This document shows positions 33,654 to 42,999 of a stretch of DNA of 64,000 bases, piece after piece (the stretch's first letter is position 1; each line of letters starts with the position of its first letter). The notes under the pieces are model-generated. The model was not told the DNA's origin. It saw nothing but the letters and a program-made list of their open reading frames with translations, and made no database searches. The translations under genes were made by a program, and so were the position numbers. This DNA is from CBDBBY01 sp965205055 (GTDB lineage: Bacteria > Pseudomonadota > Alphaproteobacteria > Rhodobacterales > Rhodobacteraceae): positions 2,232,001 to 2,296,000 of the forward strand of contig OZ242030.1 in assembly GCA_965205055.1 (NCBI GenBank). The letters run 5' to 3'.

Positions 33654-34190
33654 TCAAATCGCCATCGCCTCGATAACGCGCAATGTCGTCAGGCAATCAT
33701 CCAGTGCATTGTGCGCTTGGCCAACAGGGCATACGCCGAGGTGCTCCGCCGCCGCGCTCAAGGAACCGGGACGCCCTCCGCTGTATTTCTTGTATTCCAG
33801 CATTGCGCATTCGGCGCGGGTCAGTTCGTCCGGCACGCGCAATCCGAATTTGTTTATCGTCTGGGTCAGAAGCCGCTTGTCGAAAGAGGCGTTGTAAAAG
33901 ACAAGCTGCGATCCCTCGATCAAGCGGCGGAACTCGTCATGCACGCCATCCCAGCAGCAGCATCGCGCAAGCTGTTTTTCAGATATTCCGTGAACGCGCA
34001 GCGCTGAGGAATTGATCGGCACGGTCGGTTTGACGAATTCATGGAACACGGCCATGCCGAGCGAGTTGACGACCGCGACCTCCACAACTTCGTCATGCTT
34101 TGCAAATCCTGTCGTTTCGGTGTCGGCAATCAGCGCATTTCGAGAGATCCATCGGCGCGCTTTCTCTTTGGCTCTGATGCGGCCAATCAC
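33654..34190 (-). CDS. DnaQ-like 3'-5' exonuclease (DEDDh family)
   Basis: A 178-residue exonuclease. Exo I is IADTETTGF (catalytic Asp and Glu), Exo II is FYNASFDKRLL (Asp) and Exo III is HNALDDCL with the DEDDh histidine and last aspartate. Length fits a single exonuclease domain without polymerase-binding tail, so it may act in DNA repair or RNA trimming rather than as the polymerase III epsilon subunit. The start is GTG at 34188-34190, the only in-frame start before the domain. It lies 76 bp downstream of aspS on the same strand and may be co-transcribed. Confidence 0.88.
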   Translation of the reverse strand: MIGRIRAKEKARRWISRNALIADTETTGFAKHDEVVEVAVVNSLGMAVFHEFVKPTVPINSSALRVHGISEKQLARCCCWDGVHDEFRRLIEGSQLVFYNASFDKRLLTQTINKFGLRVPDELTRAECAMLEYKKYSGGRPGSLSAAAEHLGVCPVGQAHNALDDCLTTLRVIEAMAI

Positions 34191-34266
34191 TCAACCGGCT
34201 CCTTCCGTCTCGGACCAGCTCTTCTCAACAGAGCGAATCCCCCGCCAGATCAGACTAACCCGCCAG

Positions 34267-36045
34267 TCATGCTCCAGTCACGACCCGCAGGCCCAGATCC
34301 CTCAACGCGGCGTTCTCCGGAACGGAAGGCGCGCCCAGCATCAGGTCCTCGGCCCGCTGATTGAGCGGAAACATCGTCACCTCGCGAATGTTGTCGACGC
34401 GAGCGAGCAGCATTACGATCCTTTCGATGCCCGGCGCGATCCCTGCGTGGGGCGGCGCGCCGTACCTCAGCGCGTTCACCATGCCGCTGAAGTTCGCATC
34501 GACGAACTTGCGATTCCGACCGGCGATCTTGAATGCCTTGTACAGCACGTCCAGCTTGTGATTCCTGACCGCCCCGGAAGAAAGCTCCACGCCGTTGCAT
34601 ACGATGTCGTACTGATAGCCGAGCACATCCAAAGGTTCAGACTGTTCAAGCGCGTCGAGCCCGCCTTGCGGCATCGAAAACGGGTTGTGCGAAAAATCGA
34701 TCGCGCCGGTCTCCTCGTCCTTCTCGAACATGGGAAAATCCGTGATCCAGCAGAACTCGAACCTGTTCTCGTCCAACAGCTTCAATTCTCTTCCGATTTC
34801 GTCCCGCGCTTTCGCCGCGACGGCCTCGAACGAGTCGGGCCGCCCGCCCAGGAAAAACGCCGCGTCGCCCTCCTTCAAGCGGAGCTGCCGTCTGATCCGC
34901 TCCGTCCGTTCAGGACCGATGTTTTTCGCGAGCGGACCTGCTCCCGCAGCATCGCCGCCTTCGGATCGCCAGAATATGTAGCCCATGCCCGGCAAGCCCT
35001 CCTTCTGGGCGAAGGAGTTCATCCGGTCGCAGAAGGCCCTGCTGCCTCCGCCGGGAGCGGGAATCGCCCTGACTTCGTTTCCTTCCGTTTCAAGCAGCGA
35101 AGCGAAAATCTTGAAGCCGGATCCCGCGAAATGCTCCGAAACGGTCTCCATTTTTATCGGGTTTCGGAGATCCGGCTTGTCGGTCCCGTATTGAAGCATC
35201 GCCTCCCGCCAAGCAATCTTCGGAAAGGATTGGGTGACGGGCGCGCCGTCCCCGAATTCTTCAAACAAGCCCCGGAACACGGGCTCGATCGCTGCAAAGA
35301 CGTCTTCCTGCGTCGCGAAGCTCAGCTCGACGTCAAGCTGATAGAATTCGCCGGGCGAGCGGTCCGCTCGCGGGTCTTCGTCGCGGAAGCAAGGCGCAAT
35401 CTGGAAGTACTTGTCGAACCCGGCGATCATCGCGAATTGCTTGAACTGCTGCGGCGCTTGCGGAAGCGCGTAGAACTTTCCGTTGTGCAGCCTTGACGGC
35501 ACCAGGAAATCCCGGGCTCCCTCCGGAGACGACGCAGTCAGAATCGGCGTCTGGAACTCGGTGAATCCAAGTTCGGTCATCCTGCGGCGCAATGAAGCGA
35601 TGATTCGGGACCGCAGCATGATCCTTTGGTGAAGCCCGCTGCGCCGAAGGTCGAGGAACCTGTATCTCAGTCGAGTCTCCTCCGGGTATTGCTGATCGCC
35701 GAACACGGGGAGCGGCAGTTCGTCGGATGGTCCCAAAACTTCCAGATCGCGGATGAACACTTCGATTTCGCCTGTGGGGAGCTTCGCGTTGACAAGCTCT
35801 TCGTCGCGCATGCGGACATCGCCGTCGATGCGAATGACGTATTCCGCGCGCATGCCTTCCACCTCCGCGAACAGCGGGCTTTCCGCGTCGGCAAGCACCT
35901 GCGTGAACCCGAAGTGGTCGCGAAGGTCGATGAACAGCACTCCGCCGTGGTCGCGGATCCGATGAATCCAACCCGAGAGCCTTACGGATTTTCCTTCGTC
36001 GCTCGCGCGCAGCTCGCCGCAGTTGTGCGTTCGGTATGGGTGCAT
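34267..36045 (-). CDS. aspS: Aspartyl-tRNA synthetase
   Basis: Class II aminoacyl-tRNA synthetase, bacterial type with GAD insert, 592 residues. The N-terminal OB-fold (about 1-110) begins MHPYRTHNCGELRASDEGKS and contains LSGWIHRIRDHGGVLFIDLRDHFG. Motif 2 is FRDEDPRADRSPGEFYQLD; motif 3 is PPHAGIAPGIERIVMLLARV. The insert domain between motifs 2 and 3 is about 150 residues. In alphaproteobacteria this enzyme is often non-discriminating and also makes Asp-tRNA(Asn); sequence alone does not settle that. The ATG at 36043-36045 matches the family start; an upstream in-frame start adds 13 residues. Confidence 0.97.
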   Translation of the reverse strand: MHPYRTHNCGELRASDEGKSVRLSGWIHRIRDHGGVLFIDLRDHFGFTQVLADAESPLFAEVEGMRAEYVIRIDGDVRMRDEELVNAKLPTGEIEVFIRDLEVLGPSDELPLPVFGDQQYPEETRLRYRFLDLRRSGLHQRIMLRSRIIASLRRRMTELGFTEFQTPILTASSPEGARDFLVPSRLHNGKFYALPQAPQQFKQFAMIAGFDKYFQIAPCFRDEDPRADRSPGEFYQLDVELSFATQEDVFAAIEPVFRGLFEEFGDGAPVTQSFPKIAWREAMLQYGTDKPDLRNPIKMETVSEHFAGSGFKIFASLLETEGNEVRAIPAPGGGSRAFCDRMNSFAQKEGLPGMGYIFWRSEGGDAAGAGPLAKNIGPERTERIRRQLRLKEGDAAFFLGGRPDSFEAVAAKARDEIGRELKLLDENRFEFCWITDFPMFEKDEETGAIDFSHNPFSMPQGGLDALEQSEPLDVLGYQYDIVCNGVELSSGAVRNHKLDVLYKAFKIAGRNRKFVDANFSGMVNALRYGAPPHAGIAPGIERIVMLLARVDNIREVTMFPLNQRAEDLMLGAPSVPENAALRDLGLRVVTGA

Positions 36046-36126
36046 GTCCGCCTCTGGAGCAAATGTGAAGTCAAGCGCCGCCATTCACTCTTTAAGCCCG
36101 AAAGAGTCAAGGAAACGAAGCGGCTT

Positions 36127-36652
36127 TCAAGCGCCGCCTTGTTTCGGTTTTGCCGGCTTGTTCCCGACGCCGGGCATGGAGCGGGTTGCCGACGGGTGAT
36201 TCCAACCGTCCGAAAGTCCAACGCGCGACCGAAATCCCACTGATCGCAACTCTTGACGGAAAAATCGGCGCAAACGCTTGGGACGGGGCGGTTTTGGCGC
36301 TGTTTGTTTGACCGCTTTTCTCCTGTCACGACCGTACGGTTGTCGCGGTCCGCGAACGCGCATGCGATTGGAAACGGATCGTGACCGACCGCTTCAATCT
36401 CAACTTCAGTAAGATCCGGCGCGCAACCTTCCCTGATCAGTTGTCGAATGAGCGCGACATCAACTTCCTCTTGGAGTGCAAGGTCGCCTTTGCAGCTCTT
36501 TGCCCATTCCGAGAGTTCATCTTTTCCGCGCGCAATTTCCTCATGGATTTCGAGAGGCATCTTTGCCTTTCCCAATATTGATCCACGCGGCCGAATTCGC
36601 AGCACTGGTTTTTGGCCGCGATCAATGCATCGGCGTCCAAAAGGTAAGGCAT
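36127..36652 (-). pseudogene. DUF4411 (PIN-like) toxin gene, frameshifted
   Basis: The gene starts MPYLLDADALIAAKNQ (36652), the conserved N-terminus of DUF4411 toxins with its first acidic residue. After EFGRVDQYWE the sequence shifts frame and lacks about 20 expected residues. The next frame reads IARGKDELSEWAKSCKGD, GHDPFPIACAFADRDNRTVV and VCADFSVKSCDQWDFGRALD. The end (GWNHPSATRSMPGV) lies in the third frame. At least two frameshifts and a small deletion therefore break it. It begins 9 bp after the stop of the ImmA-type gene, the usual antitoxin position. Confidence 0.75.
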
Positions 36653-36661
36653 GCGGGCCAA

Positions 36662-37861
36662 TCAAAATGCATGATCAAGCCGACCCTTCTCGAAAAAGGC
36701 ATGAACGTTATGGGCTCCCACTCCCAAGACTTTTCCTGCCTTCGTCGTCGAGAGGTATCCCTCGTGCAGCATCCGTTCGACGAGGTTGATCAGAGTTGGC
36801 CCGGCGCGATGTTTCCGGACGATGTAGTAATTTGGGCCGCCCTTGCCTGCTTTTTCTTCTTTCTCAGCAGCCTTCCGGTCAAGGTACTTTTGCCGATAGT
36901 ACGCATCCAACCGCTGATATTGCCTCAAACTGAACACCCCTTCCGTGTGCAGCTTGTAGGCGACCATTGTGCTGCTGACTTTGCGCGCATTCGCAAATTC
37001 AGTGATTGGCGCCTTGGCTTCCGCGAAGGGTGTAGCCTTTCTTATGTCCAGGTTTGCCGTTTCGGCCGAGGGCATAAGAAAATCGCTTGCAACATCATTG
37101 CAGAATTTCTCAGTGGCCTGCTCGGCGATGCGGCCACTCACGCCAGTTGCGCCGATCCACAAATGCGCAAGCTCATGCACAAGCGTAAAGCAACATGCGC
37201 TGGGAGAGTCATTGGCATTGATCGCGACGAACGGAGCGACGTCATCGGCCAGCGCGAACCCGCGGAAAGCCTCCAAGTTGATCGTGGAGTGCCAACTGCC
37301 CAAGTTGTCTATGAGAATGACGAATATCCCTGCCGCTTCTGCGCACTCTCGCAAATAAGCAAGAGAATCTTGCGGCTTGTTTTTGACTCTGAATGTAGCG
37401 CGTTCGAACTCGAGGGTTTGCTCGATCGAGCTGACAACCGCACGCTTGCCGACCTTGGGGCGCAGGGATCCGATGAACGGAAGAGATCTGGATTCGCCGA
37501 CCGCCTCGAGACTGGCGCGCACGAGAGACTGACGCGTACGGATATCGCGAACAACCGCGTCAATGAGACCGGCTTCGCGCGATTCTACTGGCTTCGGAAG
37601 CGTGCGGAAATCCTCGCCCCAATCCTCCTTCGGCGGGATGTCGTGCATGTAAAAAACAAGTAGAGGCCGACGATAGCATTTTGCCATCTTGGCAAGCATC
37701 GACTGGCTGGGGCTTGTTTCACCCGCTTCAAGACCGGCCAGCCGATCAGCTGCGCCAACGCCGCGCGCGCTGTTGATGTCGAGCTTTTTGACCGCTTCTT
37801 CCAAAGTAAAGCCGGCGGTCTCTCTTGCCCATCAAAGGATATTCGCGTTCACGTTCGGCAT
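36662..37861 (-). pseudogene. XRE/ImmA-IrrE antitoxin-type gene with a nonsense codon
   Basis: From ATG at 37859-37861 the frame reads MPNVNANIL, then TGA at 37832-37834, then WARETAGFTLEEAVKKLD and a normal helix-turn-helix (LAGLEAGETSPSQSMLAKMA), followed by an IrrE-type metallopeptidase with an intact FTLVHELAHLWIG. The TGA stands where an arginine CGA is expected (NILRWARE in related proteins), so it looks like a C-to-T mutation. Translation might restart at TTG 37804, with loss of the first HTH helix. The coding sequence is otherwise clean over 380 codons, so the mutation is recent. Its toxin partner downstream is also broken. Confidence 0.75.
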
Positions 37862-38131
37862 GTCGAGCATATAAACAGCGCGAACTCGCGATGTCTATTT
37901 GTGAATCCGATTCCCGGATGAAGCCAATTTCGTGTCGCGTGCGGCGTGCGCGCATTCTGCGGAATTGGCGCAAGCTGCTGTACCTGCGCTTCCTCAATCA
38001 TTGGATGCGAGAAGATTTTCAGCAATTCTGAAATGGCCGAAGCTCCGAAAAGCCCGGCTATCGCGGGCGCCGAAGAAAGAGGCGAATCGTCTACAATGCC
38101 GGCGGCTGCGAATGCAGCACTGAATGGGAGT
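37862..38131. other. Gap between atpC and the ImmA-type pseudogene
   Basis: This 270-bp stretch has no gene. It holds the promoter of the ImmA-type gene and the transcript end of the atp operon. A short stem GCTGC/GCAGC with a 4-base loop lies about 20 bases after the atpC stop but has no T-tract. Confidence 0.5.
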
Positions 38132-38530
38132 TCAAAGGCCGAGGGCCGAAACCAATGACTTCAGGTCCGCGAGCCTCTTGTCGGCAATGTCCTTCTCGCC
38201 GCCTTCGCATGCCTGAGATGCTTGCTCCGCTTGCTGGACGGCCTCGTCGAGAAGTTCCCGCGTCGCGTCTTCGCGCTTCACCGCCGTCTCCGCCAGGATT
38301 GTAGCGCCCTCCGCAGTCACCTCCGCGAACCCGCCCGTCACGACGAATTCGGAAACCCCGTCGGCGGCATGCGCCCGCACGACCCCGGGCCGAAGTGTGG
38401 CCATGATTGCCGCGTGGCTCGGCATGGCCGTCATGTCGCCTTCGCTTGCCGGCAGGTCGACTGCCGACACCTCGACGGACGCCATCATCCGTTCCGGCGA
38501 AACAAGATCGAATTGCATCATTTCCGGCAT
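38132..38530 (-). CDS. atpC: F1 ATP synthase epsilon subunit
   Basis: Epsilon subunit of F1, which couples the gamma rotor to c-ring rotation and can inhibit ATP hydrolysis. The 132-residue product has the N-terminal beta-sandwich (MMQFDLVSPERMMASVEVSA, then LPASEGDMTAMPSHAAIMAT LRPG region and FVVTGGFAEV) and a short helical C-terminal domain. It is the last gene of the minus-strand atpHAGDC operon, 14 bp after atpD. The ATG at 38528-38530 precedes the first strand directly. Confidence 0.95.
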   Translation of the reverse strand: MPEMMQFDLVSPERMMASVEVSAVDLPASEGDMTAMPSHAAIMATLRPGVVRAHAADGVSEFVVTGGFAEVTAEGATILAETAVKREDATRELLDEAVQQAEQASQACEGGEKDIADKRLADLKSLVSALGL

Positions 38531-38544
38531 CGGCGGATCCGTTC

Positions 38545-39975
38545 CTAAGCGGCTTCAGTGGCAAGCTTCAGCGCTTTTTCCCGCGCTTCCTCGATGCCGC
38601 CGATCATGTAGAACGCGGCTTCCGGCAAGTGATCGAATTCACCCGCCACGACGCGGCGGAAGCTGTCGATCGTCACCTCGAGAGGAACCTGCACACCCGG
38701 CGATCCTGTGAACACTTGCGCCACATCGAAAGGCTGCGAAAGGAACCTTTGGATTTTCCTAGCGCGGGAAACCGTGATCTTGTCGTCTTCGGAAAGCTCG
38801 TCCATTCCGAGGATGGCGATGATGTCCTGCAAGGACTTGTACCGCTGAAGAATGCCTTGGACGTCGCGCGCGACGGTGTAGTGCTCGTCGCCGACGACCG
38901 CCGGATCCAGAATCCGCGAGGTGGAATCCAAAGGATCGACCGCCGGGTAGATGCCCAATTCGGATATGGCGCGCGAAAGCACGGTCGTCGCGTCAAGGTG
39001 CGCGAACGATGTCGCCGGAGCGGGGTCCGTCAGGTCGTCCGCGGGCACGTAGATGGCCTGGACCGATGTGATGGAGCCGGCCTTCGTGGAGGTGATGCGC
39101 TCCTGGAGCGCGCCCATGTCCGTCGCCAGCGTCGGCTGGTATCCGACCGCCGACGGAATGCGCCCGAGCAGCGCCGACACCTCGGAGCCGGCCTGCGTGA
39201 ACCGGAAGATGTTGTCGACGAAAAACAGGACGTCCGTCCCCGACTGATCCCGGAATTGCTCCGCAAGAGTGAGTCCTGTCAATCCGACGCGAGCGCGGGC
39301 GCCGGGCGGCTCGTTCATCTGGCCGTAGACGAGCGACACTTTGGACTTGCTCAGATCCTCCATATTGATGACGCCGGATTCGATGAACTCGTGATAGAGG
39401 TCGTTCCCTTCCCGCGTGCGCTCGCCGACGCCCGCGAAAACCGAAAACCCGGCGTGCACCTTGGCGATGTTGTTGATGAGCTCTTGGATCAGAACCGTTT
39501 TCCCGACTCCCGCTCCTCCGAACAACCCGATTTTGCCGCCTTTCGCATAAGGAGCCAGAAGGTCGATGACCTTGATTCCGGTCACGAGAATCTCGGTTTC
39601 GGTCGATTGCGCCGCATATTCCGGCGCGGGCTGGTGGATGGCCCTCGCCTCGTCCGCTTCGACCGCGCCCTTTTCGTCTATGGGTTCGCCGACGACGTTG
39701 ATGATCCGTCCGAGCGTCGCGTCGCCGACAGGGACGGTGATCGGGCCTCCGGTATCCTTGACGGGCTGCCCCCGGACGAGGCCTTCGCTGGAGTCCATCG
39801 CGATCGCTCTGACGGTGTTTTCGCCCAAGTGCTGCGCCACTTCCAGTACCAGCCGCTTCCCTTGGTTCTCGGTTTCCAAGGCGTTCAGGATTTCAGGCAG
39901 TTCGCCGTCGAACTGAACGTCGACGACCGCGCCGATAACTTGGGCAACCTTGCCTTGCGACTTCGTTTCAGCCAT
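38545..39975 (-). CDS. atpD: F1 ATP synthase beta subunit
   Basis: Catalytic subunit, 476 residues. Walker A is GGAGVGKTVLIQELI (about 154-168), followed by the catalytic segment GVGERTREGNDLYHE, Walker B SKVSLVYGQMNEPPGARARV, and the adenine-binding loop region RDQSGTDVLFFVDNIFRFTQ. The DELSEED-region appears as MDELSEDDKITVSRARKIQR. Length and order are standard. It lies 17 bp after atpG and 14 bp before atpC in the operon. The start is ATG at 39973-39975. Confidence 0.99.
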   Translation of the reverse strand: MAETKSQGKVAQVIGAVVDVQFDGELPEILNALETENQGKRLVLEVAQHLGENTVRAIAMDSSEGLVRGQPVKDTGGPITVPVGDATLGRIINVVGEPIDEKGAVEADEARAIHQPAPEYAAQSTETEILVTGIKVIDLLAPYAKGGKIGLFGGAGVGKTVLIQELINNIAKVHAGFSVFAGVGERTREGNDLYHEFIESGVINMEDLSKSKVSLVYGQMNEPPGARARVGLTGLTLAEQFRDQSGTDVLFFVDNIFRFTQAGSEVSALLGRIPSAVGYQPTLATDMGALQERITSTKAGSITSVQAIYVPADDLTDPAPATSFAHLDATTVLSRAISELGIYPAVDPLDSTSRILDPAVVGDEHYTVARDVQGILQRYKSLQDIIAILGMDELSEDDKITVSRARKIQRFLSQPFDVAQVFTGSPGVQVPLEVTIDSFRRVVAGEFDHLPEAAFYMIGGIEEAREKALKLATEAA

Positions 39976-39992
39976 CTAGCCTCTCCAATTCG

Positions 39993-40865
39993 TCAGAGCG
40001 CTTCCGCTCCAGAGATGATTTCTATCAGTTCCTTGGTGATCGCCGCCTGCCGCGAACGGTTGTAGACGATCGTCAATTTGTCGATCATTTCGCCGGCATT
40101 CCGGGTGGCGTTGTCCATTGCCGACATACGCGCCCCTTGTTCGGAAGCCGCGTTTTCGAGCAGCGCCGCGAACACCTGATTGGCGACCGCTTTGGGCAGC
40201 AGTTCCGCGAGAAGTTCCGATTCGTCAGGTTCGTACTCGTAGTGCGCCCGCTCGTCGGTTTCGCCCGACTCCACCATGACCGGAACGGCCTGCTCGGCCG
40301 AGGGCTCCTGAGCTATGACCGACTTGAAGCGGCTGTAGAACAACGTCGCGACGTCGTATTCGCCCGCCTCGAACATCTCAAGGATGCGTCCGCTGATTCC
40401 GCGGGCCGCATCATAGGTGATCTGCTTGTGCGCCGTGAGGTCGACATGCCCGACCATCGCCGCTTCGAATTCGCGCTTGAGCTGCTCGCGGCCCTTTTTG
40501 CCGATGGTCAGAATCTTGACCGTCTTTCCTTCCTCCTGCAGCTCTCGCGCCCGGTTTCGGACGAGCCGCACGATCGAAGAATTGAACCCGCCGCACAGAC
40601 CTCGCTCCGCCGTGGCCGCAATCAAGAGATGAGTGTCGTCGCGCCCGGTTCCCGCAAGAACTTTGGGTGCCGAACTGACATCTCCGACGGAACCGGCCAG
40701 GTTCGCCATCACCGCTTGCATGCGCTCGGCGTAAGGTCGAGCCGATTCGGCGGACTCTTGCGCCCGCCGCAACTTGGCGGCGGCGACCATTTGCATCGCT
40801 TTTGTTATCTTGCGCGTCGATTTGACGCTTTCGATGCGTATCTTGAGGTCTTTGAGGCTGGGCAT
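39993..40865 (-). CDS. atpG: F1 ATP synthase gamma subunit
   Basis: Central rotor of F1, 290 residues. The N-terminal coiled coil has SLKDLKIRIESVKSTRKITK and AMQMVAAAKLRRAQESAESA, and the C-terminal helix has SAMDNATRNAGEMIDKLTIV and NRSRQAAITKELIEIISGAE; these two helices form the shaft. GLCGGFNSSI marks the globular middle domain. The start is ATG at 40863-40865, 22 bp after the atpA stop. Confidence 0.98.
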   Translation of the reverse strand: MPSLKDLKIRIESVKSTRKITKAMQMVAAAKLRRAQESAESARPYAERMQAVMANLAGSVGDVSSAPKVLAGTGRDDTHLLIAATAERGLCGGFNSSIVRLVRNRARELQEEGKTVKILTIGKKGREQLKREFEAAMVGHVDLTAHKQITYDAARGISGRILEMFEAGEYDVATLFYSRFKSVIAQEPSAEQAVPVMVESGETDERAHYEYEPDESELLAELLPKAVANQVFAALLENAASEQGARMSAMDNATRNAGEMIDKLTIVYNRSRQAAITKELIEIISGAEAL

Positions 40866-40887
40866 GGTTCCGGTCCGGTTCCGAGCG

Positions 40888-42426
40888 TCAGACGAAGCTC
40901 GAGGCGAACTCTGTTATGGCGGCGTTGATCTTGTCCTTGAGTTCCCCTTGGACCTTCCGGTCATTTTCAGTGATGTCCGCAAGGAGATCCCGGCAGTTCG
41001 CCCGCAGATGGCCGATCAGCCCGCGTTCGAAGCGCACCACGTCGCCGATCTCGATCTTGTCCAGAAAACCGGAGGTTCCGGAATAAATGACGCATACGAT
41101 CTCCGCGTTCGTCAGCGGCGAGTACTGAGACTGCTTCATGAGCTCCGTCAGGCGGGCGCCGCGATTCAGAAGCCGCTGCGTCGCCGCATCCAAATCCGAG
41201 CCGAACTGGGCGAACGCGGCCATTTCGCGATACTGGGCCAACTCAAGCTTCACGGTCCCCGCCACGGACTTCATCGCGCCGGTCTGCGCGGACGATCCCA
41301 CGCGGGAAACGCTCAACCCGGTGTTCACCGCCGGCCGGATGCCCTGATAGAACAATTCGGTTTCAAGAAAGATCTGCCCGTCGGTGATCGAAATCACGTT
41401 CGTCGGGATGTAGGCGGAAAGGTCGCCGGCCTGGGTTTCGATGATCGGAAGGGCCGTCAGAGAGCCGGCGCCGAAGTCGGAATTCAGCTTCGCCGCGCGC
41501 TCGAGCAGGCGAGAGTGCAGGTAGAACACGTCTCCCGGATACGCCTCCCTGCCTGGCGGACGCCTCAGCAACAGCGACATCTGCCTGTACGCGACCGCCT
41601 GCTTTGAAAGATCATCGTAGATGATCAGCGCATGGCGGCCGTTGTCCCTGAAGTGCTCCGCCATTGCCGTCGCGGCGTACGGGGCGAGGAACTGCATCGG
41701 CGCGGGGTCGGACGCTGTCGCGGCGACGATGATCGAGTAATCGAGCGCGCCGTTCTCCTCCAGCTTCTTGACCAGCTGGGCAACGGTCGACCGCTTCTGC
41801 CCGATGGCGACGTAAACGCAATAGAGCTTTTTGGATTCGTCGTCTCCCGCCGCATCGTTGTAGGATTTCTGGTTGAGGATCGTGTCCAGCGCCAAAGCCG
41901 TCTTGCCGGTCTGGCGGTCGCCGATGATCAGTTCGCGCTGGCCCCGCCCGATCGGGATCATCGCATCGACCGATTTCAGTCCGGTCGCCATCGGCTCGTG
42001 GACGGAGCGCCGCGGGATGATGCCCGGCGCCTTCACATCCGCGACCGAGCGGGAGGAGACGTTCACCGGCCCTTTGTTGTCGATCGGATTTCCGAGCGCG
42101 TCCACAACCCTGCCCAGCAAGGCGTCTCCGACCGGAACGTCCACGATGGCTTCGGTCCGTTTGACCGTGTCGCCCTCGCTGATGCTCCTGTCGTCGCCGA
42201 ATATGACGACGCCGACATTGTCGGTCTCGAGATTGAGCGCCATCCCCCTGATGCCGCCCGGGAACTCAACCATTTCTCCGGCCTGGATATTGTCCAGACC
42301 ATGAACCCTGGCGATGCCGTCGCCCACGCTGAGCACCTGTCCGACCTCGGCGACTTCCGCCTCATGGCCGAAGTTCTTGATCTGCTCTTTCAGAATCGCG
42401 GAAATTTCAGCTGCTTGAATGCTCAT
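40888..42426 (-). CDS. atpA: F1 ATP synthase alpha subunit
   Basis: Non-catalytic nucleotide-binding subunit, 512 residues. Landmarks are GIARVHGLDNIQAGEMVEFP near the N-terminus, the P-loop GDRQTGKTALALDTIL (about 170-185), ALIIYDDLSKQAVAYRQMSL, and the arginine-finger segment with AYIPTNVISITDGQIFLETE and GLSVSRVGSSAQ. The ATG at 42424-42426 directly abuts the atpH stop, so the two are coupled. The operon has no F0 genes, normal for alphaproteobacteria, where F0 is encoded elsewhere. Confidence 0.99.
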   Translation of the reverse strand: MSIQAAEISAILKEQIKNFGHEAEVAEVGQVLSVGDGIARVHGLDNIQAGEMVEFPGGIRGMALNLETDNVGVVIFGDDRSISEGDTVKRTEAIVDVPVGDALLGRVVDALGNPIDNKGPVNVSSRSVADVKAPGIIPRRSVHEPMATGLKSVDAMIPIGRGQRELIIGDRQTGKTALALDTILNQKSYNDAAGDDESKKLYCVYVAIGQKRSTVAQLVKKLEENGALDYSIIVAATASDPAPMQFLAPYAATAMAEHFRDNGRHALIIYDDLSKQAVAYRQMSLLLRRPPGREAYPGDVFYLHSRLLERAAKLNSDFGAGSLTALPIIETQAGDLSAYIPTNVISITDGQIFLETELFYQGIRPAVNTGLSVSRVGSSAQTGAMKSVAGTVKLELAQYREMAAFAQFGSDLDAATQRLLNRGARLTELMKQSQYSPLTNAEIVCVIYSGTSGFLDKIEIGDVVRFERGLIGHLRANCRDLLADITENDRKVQGELKDKINAAITEFASSFV

Positions 42427-42969
42427 TCAAAATACCTCATGCATAACGCTCTTGAGATGGAACAGCCGTGATTTGACCGAACTGTCCACCATCTTCGACC
42501 CAAGCTTCACGACCAGCCCGCCGAGAAGCGATACATCCACCGAGTGGTCGATTCTGACATCCTTCCCGGCTTTCCGCCGGAGCAGGTCCGAAAGCCGCCC
42601 GATCTCTTCGGCGCTCAATTCGCGCGCCGAAACGACTTCGGCTCTGGCGATGCCTTTTCGCCCGTCTATGAGAGCCTCGACGCGCGCGAGCACCGCCGGC
42701 AGCGCAGGAAGCCGCCGCTTCATCGCCATCAACGCCAGCGTGTTCGCGAGCGATGCTCCCAAGCCCATTTTGTTCGCGACCTCGACGATGGCGCGCGTCA
42801 TTTCCTCACGCCCGTACACAGGCGAATTGATCAGCGTTCTCAAATCCGCGCTGCCGGAAATCGCGGCGCGCAAATCCGCGACGTCCTTTTCCAGCGCATC
42901 CAAGGAATCGGATTCGTCGGCAAGTTCGAATACAGCCTGCGCGTATCTGGACGCGATGCCGGCAGACAT
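42427..42969 (-). CDS. atpH: F1 ATP synthase delta subunit
   Basis: Peripheral-stalk subunit that joins F1 to the b subunits, 180 residues. The N-terminal helical domain has IASRYAQAVFELADESDSLD and the C-terminal part has the conserved VDVSLLGGLVVKLGSKMVDS SVKSRL pattern. I start at the ATG at 42967-42969 (MSAGIASRYA); a TTG six codons upstream is an alternative. It is the first gene of the F1 operon. Confidence 0.95.
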   Translation of the reverse strand: MSAGIASRYAQAVFELADESDSLDALEKDVADLRAAISGSADLRTLINSPVYGREEMTRAIVEVANKMGLGASLANTLALMAMKRRLPALPAVLARVEALIDGRKGIARAEVVSARELSAEEIGRLSDLLRRKAGKDVRIDHSVDVSLLGGLVVKLGSKMVDSSVKSRLFHLKSVMHEVF

Positions 42970-42999
42970 CGAAACGGTTTCAACCAATTTGGACTACCT

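Noticed and set aside
33123..33676. Several mutually overlapping frames between the AlbA_2 and exonuclease genes
   Set aside because: None has a domain, a start signal or a consistent direction, so I could not support a gene or a named pseudogene.
37832..37834. TGA read as selenocysteine or through a recoded genetic code in the ImmA-type gene
   Set aside because: TGA is used as an ordinary stop by many genes here, no SECIS-like hairpin is evident, and the position normally holds arginine. A C-to-T mutation explains it.
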